Source: Gammaproteobacteria bacterium
GTDB taxonomy: Bacteria; Pseudomonadota; Gammaproteobacteria; GRL18
DNA length: 62,122 nucleotides
Direction of reading: 5' to 3'
Assembly: GCA_015488755.1 (NCBI GenBank)
Contig: WFNB01000097.1
Span: 1-62,122 of the forward strand
Shown: positions 19,277 through 28,229 of the stretch, piece after piece
How positions within the stretch are numbered: the first letter of the stretch is position 1
How the letters are laid out: each line of letters begins with the position of its first letter
Notes under the pieces: model-generated
The model's database searches: none
The model's input: the letters and a program-made list of their open reading frames with translations, nothing else
Told to the model about the DNA's origin: nothing
Program-made: the position numbers and the translations under genes

Positions 19277-19502
19277 TTATCGGATATTTTCCTTCATTTT
19301 TTCAAATTGTGCCTGATCGATTTCACCACGAGCACATCTTTTTTAAGTATGTCTAAAGCGCTTGATTGATTATTTTGAGTGATCTCATCAGCATTATTTT
19401 GACCACTAAATACCAACTTCATAATGACAATAATTACCATTATTATTAATACGAAGAAAAAGAGGCTAATAAAAGGAACAGGATCGCTAAAAATTTAAAC
19501 AT
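19277..19502 (-). pseudogene. Frameshifted SHOCT-domain small membrane protein
   Basis: An ATG at 19502 with AAGGAT upstream begins MFKF. One base later in a T-run the frame must shift to read SDPVPFISLFFFVLIIMVII (a membrane helix), then a polar linker and SALDILKK. At the six-base A-run 19339-19344 a second shift is needed to read RCARGEIDQAQFEKMKENIR, a classic SHOCT ending (stop at 19277). The composite protein of ~75 residues is typical of small SHOCT membrane proteins in metal and heme clusters. Two one-base losses in homopolymers mean either a decaying gene or sequencing errors. A programmed -1 slip at the A-run is less likely because both sites would need it. Confidence 0.7.
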
Positions 19503-19576
19503 TATTTGAATCCTTATCTTATAAATAAATCCGACGTATAAACAGTAAGTTAACGCTGGAGAAAATTGTTAAGAAA

Positions 19577-19939
19577 TTAGACTCTGGGTGGTTTGGTGAG
19601 TGGTTGGCCGTTGAAAGAACGGTAAGATGGATCTGAGGAAAAAATAATGGCATGCACATCTGTGAAATCAATGGCAGGAAGACTAAAGCTGATATAAAGC
19701 AAACGAGCATTAGCTGAACAATTTACATCACAATTGTTTGTGTCAGCACTGGTATGCAATTCTTTTTTTGAGTATTCTCTATCTGAGGTGCTACTATTGC
19801 TAAATTGAATATCAGCTGAAGCATTGATTTCCTCTGTAGGCACATTAAACAAATAACCACACTCATCTACCGCCCAAGCAAAATTGCTGAACAAAATATT
19901 GGCAATTAAAAATTGTATGATGAGGTGGCGTATAAACAT
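19577..19939 (-). CDS. Small periplasmic protein of a metal-response group
   Basis: 120 residues with a signal peptide (HLIIQFLIANILFSNFAWA, cut near residue 23). Cys residues occur at DECGYLF and NNCDVNCSA, and the protein ends SFNGQPLTKPPRV. The size, signal peptide and position at the head of a metal-resistance group recall the small CzcI-like or unnamed periplasmic proteins that precede metal-efflux genes, but I cannot assign a family. It is the first gene after the putative operator at 20037-20069. Confidence 0.6.
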   Translation of the reverse strand: MFIRHLIIQFLIANILFSNFAWAVDECGYLFNVPTEEINASADIQFSNSSTSDREYSKKELHTSADTNNCDVNCSANARLLYISFSLPAIDFTDVHAIIFSSDPSYRSFNGQPLTKPPRV

Positions 19940-20036
19940 AATCGTTGTTTAAGGTTTCACTTATTCCATTTTAAGAGAACATATAATTAAGAGGTCAGCA
20001 TCTAATTAATATTTATTCTCATTTCAGCGTTAATAC

Positions 20037-20069
20037 TTGCATAATAGTACAAGTGGGCTACTTATGCAA
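20037..20069 (-). promoter_or_regulatory. Second putative ArsR operator
   Basis: Inverted arms TTGCATAA (20037-20044) and TTATGCAA (20062-20069). The left arm extends to TTGCATAATAGT, identical over 12 bases to the sequence at the start of the ArsR gene (17204-17215). It sits ~100 bp upstream of the first gene of the metal group, consistent with one repressor controlling both ends. The rest of 19940-20169 is AT-rich with no gene. Confidence 0.5.
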
Positions 20070-20169
20070 TTTGTTTTCATTTTACTTTTTTGAGCTTTAA
20101 ACCTAAACAAATTAGTTACATCGTAGCGAGGACAATTAAAGTTCTGTAAATTCAAGTCGTTATAAATTA

Positions 20170-20865
20170 TTATTCAATTCTATTTTTTAATTCTTCCCGA
20201 TCAAACCACCAATTATCCTCACCCACAATAGCACCAACAACTAAACTCATTCTAGGCAAGAAGACATCCGGTTCTCTCAATTGTAGCTTATCCATCCAGA
20301 CATCTAAGCCCATTTGTGTTTCAACCTTACTATGGCGCAATGCAACTTTAGCAATCATATTAGAGGTCAGAACTTTTAGGTCATCCCGTTTTTTACCTGT
20401 AGTACGTTGGTCAACAATAAAATGAGCCGTAATGGCAGCCAAAGCAGCACCATCAGCATCATCTGTAGTTTCATTAATCACATTATTAAGCATATTAATG
20501 CTGTATTCTGGCTCTACTGGATAAGTCACAGAGAGCCAAACACCATGTCCCAAAGCAACAATAGAGGAAGGCTGTTCTGTTTGGTAGAGCATGTCACAGG
20601 CTTCAATGGCTAATTGCCATTCTTCATGGGCAATACAGACATCAAAAGCAGCTTTGGCATGGTTCCAAACATCACTCATCTGTGTCATACCCAATTCAGC
20701 ATTGGCCAAATCTAAGAGTAATTTTGCTCGTTGCATGGGCTCTACAACTGCCGGTAAGGCATCCAATTGCTGTGATAATTCGCTTACTTTTGCAGCCAGA
20801 AATTCACGTGATTCTTTAGCATCTGAGGTTTCAATAAAATTTTCTGTTTCACTGGTCTGATTCAT
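20170..20865 (-). CDS. Uncharacterised helical protein
   Basis: 231 residues, soluble, rich in Ala/Leu helices with TPR-like spacing (AKLLLDLANAELGMTQMSDVWNHAKAAFDVCIAHEEWQLAIEACDML). It has an acidic N-terminal tail and ends with a Trp/Asp motif (GEDNWWFDREELKNRI). No catalytic motif is visible. It has good start context, is transcribed away from the next gene with 133 bp between starts, and its codon use matches its neighbours, so it is very probably real. The function is unknown; a helical scaffold is the most that can be said. Confidence 0.7.
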   Translation of the reverse strand: MNQTSETENFIETSDAKESREFLAAKVSELSQQLDALPAVVEPMQRAKLLLDLANAELGMTQMSDVWNHAKAAFDVCIAHEEWQLAIEACDMLYQTEQPSSIVALGHGVWLSVTYPVEPEYSINMLNNVINETTDDADGAALAAITAHFIVDQRTTGKKRDDLKVLTSNMIAKVALRHSKVETQMGLDVWMDKLQLREPDVFLPRMSLVVGAIVGEDNWWFDREELKNRIE

Positions 20866-20998
20866 GCAAACTCCGCTATTTTATAAAAAGGATCTTTTTT
20901 GTGTTTATATCAGTATAATTAACTCAACTGATCTATTTAGGTTCAATATTTATAAAAGTTTGGGGCACAAAAGAGTTGATTCAAGTGCAGGAAATAGT

Positions 20999-22216
20999 AT
21001 GACAGAAAAATTAATAGCAACACATAAGATAATTGATGCCGTGGATCAGATCATTATTGATACAGGCACTTATCAAGCCATTGATTTATTATTACATTAT
21101 AATTTTTTAAGCTATGGTCATTATGAGCAATGGCGCACAGGGAAAATTCAATATCTTTGTAATGTCTTAGATAATCAAAAAAGGGATGCTATTTTTCATT
21201 GTCTGGAAAAAGCAGAACACTATGTAAAATCACTTAAGATGCTCCCTGAAAAAATTACGTTTCAATCATGGCAGGCACATACAAGCAGTCCGTTATTTCT
21301 ATGTTTAAATGATAATTATTTTAGCGACTTGTTATCTTATCAGTATCTTAGACAAAATAGTGATGATCAAATGGATCTTTTCTTTGATAATCAAGCACTA
21401 ACAACGAGCAAAGAACTCAAACAGGCATTAATTGATAGAAATATCAAAATGGCCAACCAAAAATTACAAGAACTTTATAATATTGACCCACACAATACGA
21501 TCCTTGACGGAGCCAGAGAATTACTCGATCATTTAGTCAATGCCATTGAGGAGGAGGAAATTGAAGATATTAAAACAGAACTAAACTATTTACTTGATGA
21601 GTTAAGCCCCTTGGCACAGAGTATATTATCTGCTCAAAAACGGGATTATTTATCCTTTTTCTGGTATCGTTTAGCCAGACAAATAGATGACTCATGTTAT
21701 GATGAGACAGAGCCTTATTTGCATTCTGCCTTTTGCTTTGCACAAATACCTGATTGGCCCGCAAGTATTGGCCGATTTGAAGCAATGCCAAAATTAAAGC
21801 AACAAGCTGAGCTTTTTAAGCAGTATCTTATCAGCTTAAATAAACACGAAAAACAAAGTAAATACATCCCCTTTGTCTGTCAGTTTTTCTGGCAATTCCC
21901 CGATAATGATCCAGCTATTTTTATGCATCAGGATCCTAGTTTAAAAACACTATGGCAGCATTTTCTTGATGATAAAGAAGAGCATACGCAATGGACTAAT
22001 GAGATATTCCCAAGCTGGCTATTAATCTCTAACTTAGGTATGAGCCATTATTCTTATGCTGATAAAAATGCCCCCGAAGATTTTCTCTTATTACAAAAAC
22101 TGATTTTATCCGAACTCAAAGAGAAAACACCGAATATCAATTTAAGAAAACAAGTAAATGCTCACTCTTGTGCACTATTAGAATATTATCTTAAACACAG
22201 TGCGACTAATGTTTAA
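20999..22216 (+). CDS. Uncharacterised soluble protein
   Basis: 405 residues from ATG 20999, chosen because AGGAAA lies five bases upstream; the frame is open from 20864 but that longer start overlaps the neighbouring gene. No signal peptide or membrane helix. It is mostly helical with aromatic/acidic patches (LLLHYNFLSYGHYEQWRTGKI, WYRLARQIDDSCYDETEPYLHSAFCFAQIPDWP) and an acidic Glu-rich stretch near residue 185. No known motif was recognised. It converges on flhB with an 11-bp overlap. It may function with the divergent gene at 20170-20865, but only position suggests this. Confidence 0.65.
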   Translation: MTEKLIATHKIIDAVDQIIIDTGTYQAIDLLLHYNFLSYGHYEQWRTGKIQYLCNVLDNQKRDAIFHCLEKAEHYVKSLKMLPEKITFQSWQAHTSSPLFLCLNDNYFSDLLSYQYLRQNSDDQMDLFFDNQALTTSKELKQALIDRNIKMANQKLQELYNIDPHNTILDGARELLDHLVNAIEEEEIEDIKTELNYLLDELSPLAQSILSAQKRDYLSFFWYRLARQIDDSCYDETEPYLHSAFCFAQIPDWPASIGRFEAMPKLKQQAELFKQYLISLNKHEKQSKYIPFVCQFFWQFPDNDPAIFMHQDPSLKTLWQHFLDDKEEHTQWTNEIFPSWLLISNLGMSHYSYADKNAPEDFLLLQKLILSELKEKTPNINLRKQVNAHSCALLEYYLKHSATNV

Positions 22217-23333
22217 ATTCAGGTGGAATAGGCAAATTGGAGAGATCAGGCTTTATATCACCATCAATATCACCATTTTTTAATTGAAAAATATAAGCCA
22301 ATACCTGAGCCACTGCAACATACAAGCCTCCAGGAATTTCATAACCAATTTCCACAGAATAATAAATTGCCCGAGATAATGGCGGAATTTCCATTACAGG
22401 AATGTCATGAGCCTGAGCAATATTACGGATTTGCATAGCGACCAAATCTGCTCCTTTGGCCAACATAATTGGTGCTCCAGAACCCTCTGGATCGTATTGC
22501 AAAGCCACGGCAAAATGGGTGGGATTGGTGATGATTACATCGGCCTTGGGTACATCACCCATCATACGTTGCATGGCCATTTCGCGTTGTAATTGTCTTT
22601 GGCGGCTTTTTATTTGTGGATTACCATCAGAATTTTTAGACTCATCTTTGACTTCCTGCTTAGTCATTTTTAATTGTCGGGTATGGTTCCATATTTGGTA
22701 TGGTACATCAATTCCCGCCACAATAATCATCCCTAAGGTGACTAATAAAAATTGCCAAGTAACCAGTTCCATCGCATGAATAAAGGCACTGGGGAAGGTC
22801 TCTTGTGATAAACCATACAATTCATCTCTAGCCTGCCAGATAAAATAAACCGCAATACTTCCTAGTAATAATATTTTTAAAATACTTTTAACCAATTCCA
22901 CCATACCTTGAGTACCAAACATTTTTTTGATGCCCTTTATGGGACTTAATTTGCTTAGTTTTGGTACTAAAGACTCAGTTGAAAAATTAAAGCCGCCAAG
23001 GATGGCACTGGATAAAATCGCCGTGATCAACATAACAATAAACAAGGGCATGAGTGCCACTAACATTGCAGCAAGTTCCGCTTTAAAATGAATAAATAAT
23101 TGTTCAGGTTGAAATAGGGTGGCACGCTCAACCGAGAAGTTATGGCGCATAATATTAGTGATTGTCTCAATCATATCCTGCGCAAATATCATCAGACCAA
23201 TAATGGCAGAAAGCAGCATAAACAAGGTGGTCAACTCTTTAGAACGTGGTATTTGGCCTTTTTTACGGGATTCTGATTTCTTTTTCCCCGTGGGTTCTTC
23301 TGACTTATCTTGACCATCTGCATTTTCTGCCAT
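22206..23333 (-). CDS. flhB: Flagellar export gate protein FlhB
   Basis: 375 residues. The N terminus (DKSEEPTGKKKSESRKKGQIPRSKE) and four transmembrane helices are followed by a cytoplasmic domain with the autocleavage motif NPTH (IITNPTHFAVALQYD). Cleavage there switches export from rod/hook to filament substrates. It overlaps fliR by one base and is the last gene of the visible flagellar run. flhA, which usually follows, is not here: the converging plus-strand gene at 20999 ends at the flhB 3' end. Confidence 0.97.
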   Translation of the reverse strand: MAENADGQDKSEEPTGKKKSESRKKGQIPRSKELTTLFMLLSAIIGLMIFAQDMIETITNIMRHNFSVERATLFQPEQLFIHFKAELAAMLVALMPLFIVMLITAILSSAILGGFNFSTESLVPKLSKLSPIKGIKKMFGTQGMVELVKSILKILLLGSIAVYFIWQARDELYGLSQETFPSAFIHAMELVTWQFLLVTLGMIIVAGIDVPYQIWNHTRQLKMTKQEVKDESKNSDGNPQIKSRQRQLQREMAMQRMMGDVPKADVIITNPTHFAVALQYDPEGSGAPIMLAKGADLVAMQIRNIAQAHDIPVMEIPPLSRAIYYSVEIGYEIPGGLYVAVAQVLAYIFQLKNGDIDGDIKPDLSNLPIPPEFKH

Positions 23334-24202
23334 TAGAAAGTACCTCTAGTCGCAATGCTCATAAAATTAAGCGTAACAACATCAGACAAAGCATCTCTTA
23401 GTGATGCACTACTTACACTAAGTTGCAATATATCCTGTATTAATTGGAATACTTCCGTCATTATTGTTTCAAAATGAGGTACTAAAGTTGGCAAAGTGAC
23501 ATAAATAATAGCAAAGGCCAAAATAATGGTAATAAGAAAACCCACCGAAAAAGGATTAAGCTGAGGAGAGGCTTTAGACATCACGCCAAAGCTCACATTA
23601 ACCATTAATAGAGCAGTAATAGCAGGCAAGACAATCATGACAGCACTAAGAAACATATGACTGCCCCAATTTACTAAGAGCCAATAGCCTGTCGTTGAAA
23701 TACCACCTGCCCCAATAGGAAGCAAGTAAAAACTATTAAGCACTTCGCGGATTAAAATAAGATGTCCATCAAGTGCCAGATATAATAAGGTCGCTAACAT
23801 CAAATAAAGTTGTCCGACTACCGTCACTTGCACCCCATCTTGTGGACTGTTCATCATAGAAAATCCCAGCCCTGCCTGCATGGCTAAAATATGCCCCGAC
23901 ATGACAAAGATATTAAAGGCCAATTGCAAAGCAAAGCCCATAATGGCTCCAATAATCACCTGATGGATCAGAATAAGCACAGCTTGAGCACTAAGAAAAT
24001 CAACCAAAGGTAAGGGCGGTAAAACAGGCGTGATCACTAAAGTAATAGCAATAGCCATTGCCACACGAAATTTAACTGGGATGGATTTGGCTGAGAAAAT
24101 AGGAGCCACTAGCATCATGGCACTGATACGGGTAAAAGGCCAGATAAAAGCCCCCACAAAAGCGGTAATTTCAGCCGTCGAAAAAACAGGCGTAGCAAAC
24201 AT
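23333..24202 (-). CDS. fliR: Flagellar export gate protein FliR
   Basis: 289 residues, highly hydrophobic (six predicted helices), with the FliR pattern FVGAFIWPFTRISAMMLVAPIFSAKSIPVKFR and GLGFSMMNSPQDGVQVTVVGQLYLMLATLLYL. It forms the export gate with FliP5 and FliQ4 in the inner membrane. The gene starts 8 bp after the fliQ stop and its end overlaps the flhB start by one base. Confidence 0.97.
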   Translation of the reverse strand: MFATPVFSTAEITAFVGAFIWPFTRISAMMLVAPIFSAKSIPVKFRVAMAIAITLVITPVLPPLPLVDFLSAQAVLILIHQVIIGAIMGFALQLAFNIFVMSGHILAMQAGLGFSMMNSPQDGVQVTVVGQLYLMLATLLYLALDGHLILIREVLNSFYLLPIGAGGISTTGYWLLVNWGSHMFLSAVMIVLPAITALLMVNVSFGVMSKASPQLNPFSVGFLITIILAFAIIYVTLPTLVPHFETIMTEVFQLIQDILQLSVSSASLRDALSDVVTLNFMSIATRGTF

Positions 24203-24210
24203 AGACTAAC

Positions 24211-24507
24211 TTAACCGCCACTTAAATAGATAGGAATATTAATAAACATTTGATTCATATATTCCATTAAGCGTCCCAGCATATAAGGCCCTGCATACAT
24301 TAACACGCTAAAGGTTACTAATAATTTAGGAATAAAAGTCAGTGTTTGCTCATTGAGTTGTGTTGCTGCTTGAAACATACTGACCATTAAGCCCACAACC
24401 AGTGCGGGGATCAGAATGATCAGCAATAGGGTAATAATGAGATAAACCGCCCCTTGTAATACATCTAATATTGACTCTGGTGTCATAACACACTCCTCAC
24501 AGCTCAA
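24211..24507 (-). CDS. fliQ: Flagellar export gate protein FliQ
   Basis: 98 residues with two transmembrane helices and the family segment MVSMFQAATQLNEQTLTFIPKLL. A short extra start (MSCEECV) precedes the canonical M(T)PE start; the ATG at residue 8 (24486) fits the family better. Either way it is a complete FliQ, and its neighbours fliP and fliR confirm the assignment. Confidence 0.96.
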   Translation of the reverse strand: MSCEECVMTPESILDVLQGAVYLIITLLLIILIPALVVGLMVSMFQAATQLNEQTLTFIPKLLVTFSVLMYAGPYMLGRLMEYMNQMFINIPIYLSGG

Positions 24508-24514
24508 ATAACAG

Positions 24515-25303
24515 TTAAATATAATAGCTCGAAGCCAATGTCCCCATAATCATTGACCAACCATCAACCAAGACAAATAACATGAGTTTAAATGGCATCG
24601 ACACAATAAGCGGTGACAACATCATCATTCCCATTGACATTAAAACACTGGCCACTACCAAATCAATAATTAAAAAAGGAATAAAAATAAGAAAGCCTAT
24701 GGTAAATGCTGTTTTTAGTTCACTGGTCACAAAGGATGGGATCAGCACCGAAAAGGGGACTTCTGCGGGTGTCTTATAAGGGCCTTTTTTAGCAATTTCA
24801 GAAAACATGGTTAGGTCTTTTTCTCGTGTTTGTGCCAACATAAATTCATGCAAAGGAATAGAGGCACGCTCAATGGCTGTTTCTACGCCAATTTGTTCAT
24901 CAAGGTAAGGCTTCACACCATCAGCATACATTCGGTCAAATACCGGTGCCATAATAAAAAAAGTCATAAAAAGCCCTAAGCCAACCAGAACCTGAGCAGG
25001 AGGTGCCTGCATTAAACCGGTTGCCTGACGTACAATGGCTAAGACAATAATAATGCGAGTAAAAGATGTCATCATTAATAACATAGAGGGCAGCATAGTG
25101 ATCACGGTCATAAAGACCATCGCCTGAATGGTGACCGACCAATTTTGATCACCATTAGCCGCCGTTGTCATAGTCACTGCATTAAGAGCGGGGGCTGACC
25201 AAGAAAAACTTGGTGCTATTAACAAAAATAAGCAACACAGTAATGACACAGCAGAATGTGATTGGCATCTAAAAAAGAGATAAGAGCAATGCTTTATTTT
25301 CAT
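24515..25303 (-). CDS. fliP: Flagellar export gate protein FliP
   Basis: 262 residues with a cleavable signal peptide (as usual for FliP) and the signature TSFTRIIIVLAIVRQATGLMQAPPAQVLVGLGLFMTFF, split here across helices, plus VLIPSFVTSELKTAFTIGFLIFIPFLIIDLVVASVLMSMGMMMLSP near the C terminus. It is the core pore subunit of the export gate. It lies between fliO and fliQ with 7-14 bp gaps. Confidence 0.97.
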   Translation of the reverse strand: MKIKHCSYLFFRCQSHSAVSLLCCLFLLIAPSFSWSAPALNAVTMTTAANGDQNWSVTIQAMVFMTVITMLPSMLLMMTSFTRIIIVLAIVRQATGLMQAPPAQVLVGLGLFMTFFIMAPVFDRMYADGVKPYLDEQIGVETAIERASIPLHEFMLAQTREKDLTMFSEIAKKGPYKTPAEVPFSVLIPSFVTSELKTAFTIGFLIFIPFLIIDLVVASVLMSMGMMMLSPLIVSMPFKLMLFVLVDGWSMIMGTLASSYYI

Positions 25304-25317
25304 AATTAAAGTCTAAC

Positions 25318-25932
25318 CTAATGAGACTGTTTATTTTTTAGAATTTGGGAAAATGTAGCTGCCAATGATGTGCTATCGTTGGCTACTATATTGCTATCAG
25401 CTTCATCAATAGGCTCATCTAGAATATGCAAAGTATTAATATGTGTTGCCGTCATACCCACCAAAAGCTGTTGTTTACCCACTTGAATAATACTGATCTT
25501 CTCTTTATGGCCAAGATTTAAAGTCGCAATAATTTTTAACTGGCTCTGAGTAGAAAAATTGCTATAACCTACTTTTTTCATAAACCAAGCAAGCATAAAA
25601 ATAAGCAATAAGATAAAAATCAATACCAATGAAACTGTTAATGCATCCGCATTTTGAGTGCTCTTTATTCCCAGAGCAGTGGGCTTAGCAGAATCTTTTT
25701 TAAATAGAAATAAGCTTTTTTGCTTTTCTCCAGCATCACTTTTTATACTTGCCTCAAGCATCTGAGTTTTATTGTCTACACTATTTTCTTGTGCAATATT
25801 TTCTTCTGGAAGTGATTCTTGAGAATAAACAGGCATAAAGACTAAAAATAATAAACCAATGAATACAGCCATCAGTATTTTTTTATTCATGGAATACTTT
25901 TGATTTAAAAAAATACGCACGACAGTCATCAT
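25318..25932 (-). CDS. fliO: Flagellar biosynthesis protein FliO
   Basis: 204 residues. Residues 1-14 may not be translated: a second ATG (codon 15) starts directly before a signal-like segment (KKILMAVFIGLLFLVFMPVYS). An acidic linker, one transmembrane helix (LTVSLVLIFILLLIFMLAWFM) and the FliO cytoplasmic core (LKIIATLNLGHKEKISIIQVGKQQLLVGMTATHINTLHIL) follow. It assists FliP assembly. The frame starts on the fliN stop (one-base overlap). Confidence 0.9.
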   Translation of the reverse strand: MMTVVRIFLNQKYSMNKKILMAVFIGLLFLVFMPVYSQESLPEENIAQENSVDNKTQMLEASIKSDAGEKQKSLFLFKKDSAKPTALGIKSTQNADALTVSLVLIFILLLIFMLAWFMKKVGYSNFSTQSQLKIIATLNLGHKEKISIIQVGKQQLLVGMTATHINTLHILDEPIDEADSNIVANDSTSLAATFSQILKNKQSH

Positions 25933-26318
25933 TATTTTAGTTTTTTAATACGTTCAGCAGGGCTGATAACATCAGTTAATCGTATACCAAATTTATCATT
26001 CACCACAACGACCTCACCATGAGCAATAAGAGTCCCATTTACTAACACATCCATCGGTTCACCGGCCAATCGATCCAACTCAATAACAGAACCCTGATTT
26101 AACTTTAATAAATTGCGAATGCTGATCTTGGTACGCCCAATTTCCATAGAAATATCAACAGGAACATCTAAAATGACATCAAGGTTAATTTCTTCGTCCG
26201 ATGGCAAAGCATCATCTTGTAAGTTTTCAAAACCCGCAGCTTCTGAGTCTGCCTGTTCATTCATTGCCTCTGCCCATGGATCTTCTTCAGCATCAGCGCT
26301 TTGTGTTTCATCATTCAT
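25932..26318 (-). CDS. fliN: Flagellar switch protein FliN
   Basis: 128 residues. An acidic N-terminal tail (1-45) is followed by the SpoA domain: VILDVPVDISMEIGRTKISIRNLLKLNQGSVIELDRLAGEPMDVLVNG and VVVNDKFGIRLTDVISPAERI. It forms the bottom of the C-ring with FliM and FliG and helps dock export cargo. It is located between fliM and fliO. Confidence 0.97.
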   Translation of the reverse strand: MNDETQSADAEEDPWAEAMNEQADSEAAGFENLQDDALPSDEEINLDVILDVPVDISMEIGRTKISIRNLLKLNQGSVIELDRLAGEPMDVLVNGTLIAHGEVVVVNDKFGIRLTDVISPAERIKKLK

Positions 26319-26409
26319 ATTGTCTATCCAACTATGACTTAATTTTTTACCATGATTTTACGATGGTTTTACGATTGCTTTCTAAAAATGGTTGTTTATT
26401 GCCATGTAT

Positions 26410-27459
26410 TTATTTGGCTAATGCTTTGGGTTGTTCTTTAACATTTTTTGCTGAAAAGCCTTCATCAAGAAAAGGAATTCCTGTTTCAAGATGCGTAGGA
26501 CGCTCTGTTTTATCTATAATTTTAATAGCATGGTGGCCTCGATGGATACCATGATGTGCTTTAAATACAGGAATATCTTCAGCAAACACATTTACTTCAT
26601 CCTCAAGAGTAATCGGGATAATATCTCCAGCCTTAAGATTCACAACGTCTTGTAAGGTAATAGCCGTCTTTGCTAGGATGGCAGAAATACCAACATCGGC
26701 CGATTTAATCTCATCACTCAGCGCTTGACTCCAACGTTCATCTACATCACTTCTATCACTTTGTATACCCGCATCCAATAATTCCCGAATAGGCTCCAAC
26801 ATAGAATAAGGCATAGTAATATGAATATTGCCACCACCACCTTCAAGTTCAACATGTAAACTGCTGACCACGACCACTTCGCTTGGGCTAACAATATTAG
26901 CAAATTGAGGATTGACTTCTCGGCTATTAAATTCAAACTCCATAGGCATCACCGGTTCCCATGCTTTAACAAGATCTTCAAAACACAGTTCCATAAACAT
27001 GTGGATCACTCGTTGCTCGGTCGGGGTAAACTCACGACCTTCGATTTTGGCATGAAACTTTCCTTCACCACCAAAAAAATTATCAACTAAAATAAACACC
27101 AGTGTCGGTTCAATAACCAGTAATGCCGTACCACGCAGAGGCTTTATTTTAACGAGATTTAAGCTGGTAGGAACAAATAAGGTGTGAATATATTCACCAA
27201 ATTTCAGTGTTTGAATACCGCCCACTGATATTTCAGTTGAACGGCGTAATAAATTAAACATACTGATACGCAAATAACGGGCAAAGCGTTCATTGATCAT
27301 CTCCAGAGTGGGCATACGCCCACGAACAATACGATCTTCACTATTAAAATCATATTGTCTGGCAGAACCATCTTCTTCTTCTTCATTGGTATCGACATCA
27401 CCATCATCGACACCATGCAACAATGCATCAATTTCTTCTTGTGAAAGTAAATCGGTCAC
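26410..27459 (-). CDS. fliM: Flagellar switch protein FliM
   Basis: 349 residues. The N-terminal CheY-P-binding peptide is clear (DLLSQEEIDALLHG), then an acidic linker, the CheC-like middle domain (MPTLEMINERFARYLRISMFNLLRR, PLRGTALLVIEPTLVFILVDNFFGG) and the C-terminal SpoA domain (VNLKAGDIIPI). It binds phospho-CheY to reverse flagellar rotation. The long N-terminal peptide implies CheY-based control, although no che genes are in the window. Confidence 0.97.
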   Translation of the reverse strand: MTDLLSQEEIDALLHGVDDGDVDTNEEEEDGSARQYDFNSEDRIVRGRMPTLEMINERFARYLRISMFNLLRRSTEISVGGIQTLKFGEYIHTLFVPTSLNLVKIKPLRGTALLVIEPTLVFILVDNFFGGEGKFHAKIEGREFTPTEQRVIHMFMELCFEDLVKAWEPVMPMEFEFNSREVNPQFANIVSPSEVVVVSSLHVELEGGGGNIHITMPYSMLEPIRELLDAGIQSDRSDVDERWSQALSDEIKSADVGISAILAKTAITLQDVVNLKAGDIIPITLEDEVNVFAEDIPVFKAHHGIHRGHHAIKIIDKTERPTHLETGIPFLDEGFSAKNVKEQPKALAK

Positions 27460-27506
27460 TATTGACCCCTATTATAAGTGCTTGTTTTCACTAATTATTA
27501 CCTAAA

Positions 27507-28055
27507 CTATTGCATAACAAAGCTGGTAAAATAAATATTGTCGATACCTTTAGGTGCTTTGTGCTGTTTTAAAATGGTGTTAATCGTTTCGATTAACTCT
27601 GCTCGTAATTGCTCTTTACCTTCTGGAGTTACCATTTCTTCATATTTCTGACCACTAAGTAATAAGACAATCTCATTACGAATGACCGGTAAATGCTTCT
27701 TTACCATCGCATAAGATTTTTCACTACTGGTCGCCACTTCTAAACCGACCTGCATAAAACGTGCTTTACTTTTGCCTTCAAAATTTAACACAAAGTGAGG
27801 CTCCAATGGCCAATACGATACCTCAGTAATTTCCTCACTATTGCCCTCTTCAGAGTTCGTCTTAGCATCACCATCGGCAGTTTGAGACGCTTCAGCAGGA
27901 TCACTTGCTTCATCAAAAAAGCCCATCATAAACATACCACCTACGCCACCAACAATAAGTAGGACAAGTACGGCAACAATAATAATAATCAGTTTTTTCT
28001 TTGATGATTTAGGGGCATCTTCACCGCTGTCTAAATCCAGATCTTCATCAGCCAT
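27507..28055 (-). CDS. fliL: Flagellar basal body-associated protein FliL
   Basis: 182 residues. A short cytoplasmic acidic tail and one transmembrane helix (LIIIIVAVLVLLIVGGVGGMFMMGFF) precede an acidic linker and the periplasmic FliL domain (VSYWPLEPHFVLNFEGKSKARFMQVGLEV, PVIRNEIVLLLSGQKYEEMVTPEGKEQLR), ending IDNIYFTSFVMQ. It associates with the stator around the motor. It is first in the fliLMNOPQR-flhB run and is preceded by a sigma-54-type promoter. Confidence 0.95.
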   Translation of the reverse strand: MADEDLDLDSGEDAPKSSKKKLIIIIVAVLVLLIVGGVGGMFMMGFFDEASDPAEASQTADGDAKTNSEEGNSEEITEVSYWPLEPHFVLNFEGKSKARFMQVGLEVATSSEKSYAMVKKHLPVIRNEIVLLLSGQKYEEMVTPEGKEQLRAELIETINTILKQHKAPKGIDNIYFTSFVMQ

Positions 28056-28117
28056 GCTAAAATCCTGTTAAAAGTTAGAGTTTGTATTATCTTTATTTCC
28101 TAAATACATAAAAAACA

Positions 28118-28135
28118 AAGCAATTTTTATTCCAA
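28118..28135 (-). promoter_or_regulatory. Putative sigma-54 promoter of fliL operon
   Basis: On the minus strand the sequence reads TTGGAATAAAAATTGCTT. The GG and GC doublets are exactly 10 bp apart, with TTGG at -24 and TTGCT at -12. The match to TTGGCACG-N4-TTGCT is partial (the C of GGC is A). It lies ~65 bp before the fliL start. Flagellar middle genes are RpoN-dependent in many gammaproteobacteria, which supports the reading. Confidence 0.5.
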
Positions 28136-28229
28136 AAGCAGAAACAGCTCATTATACAGCGTTCTAAAAGCACTTAATAACAACTATTAATATCTATTTC
28201 TGCCAAAAAAATGACACCTACCAGTAAAG

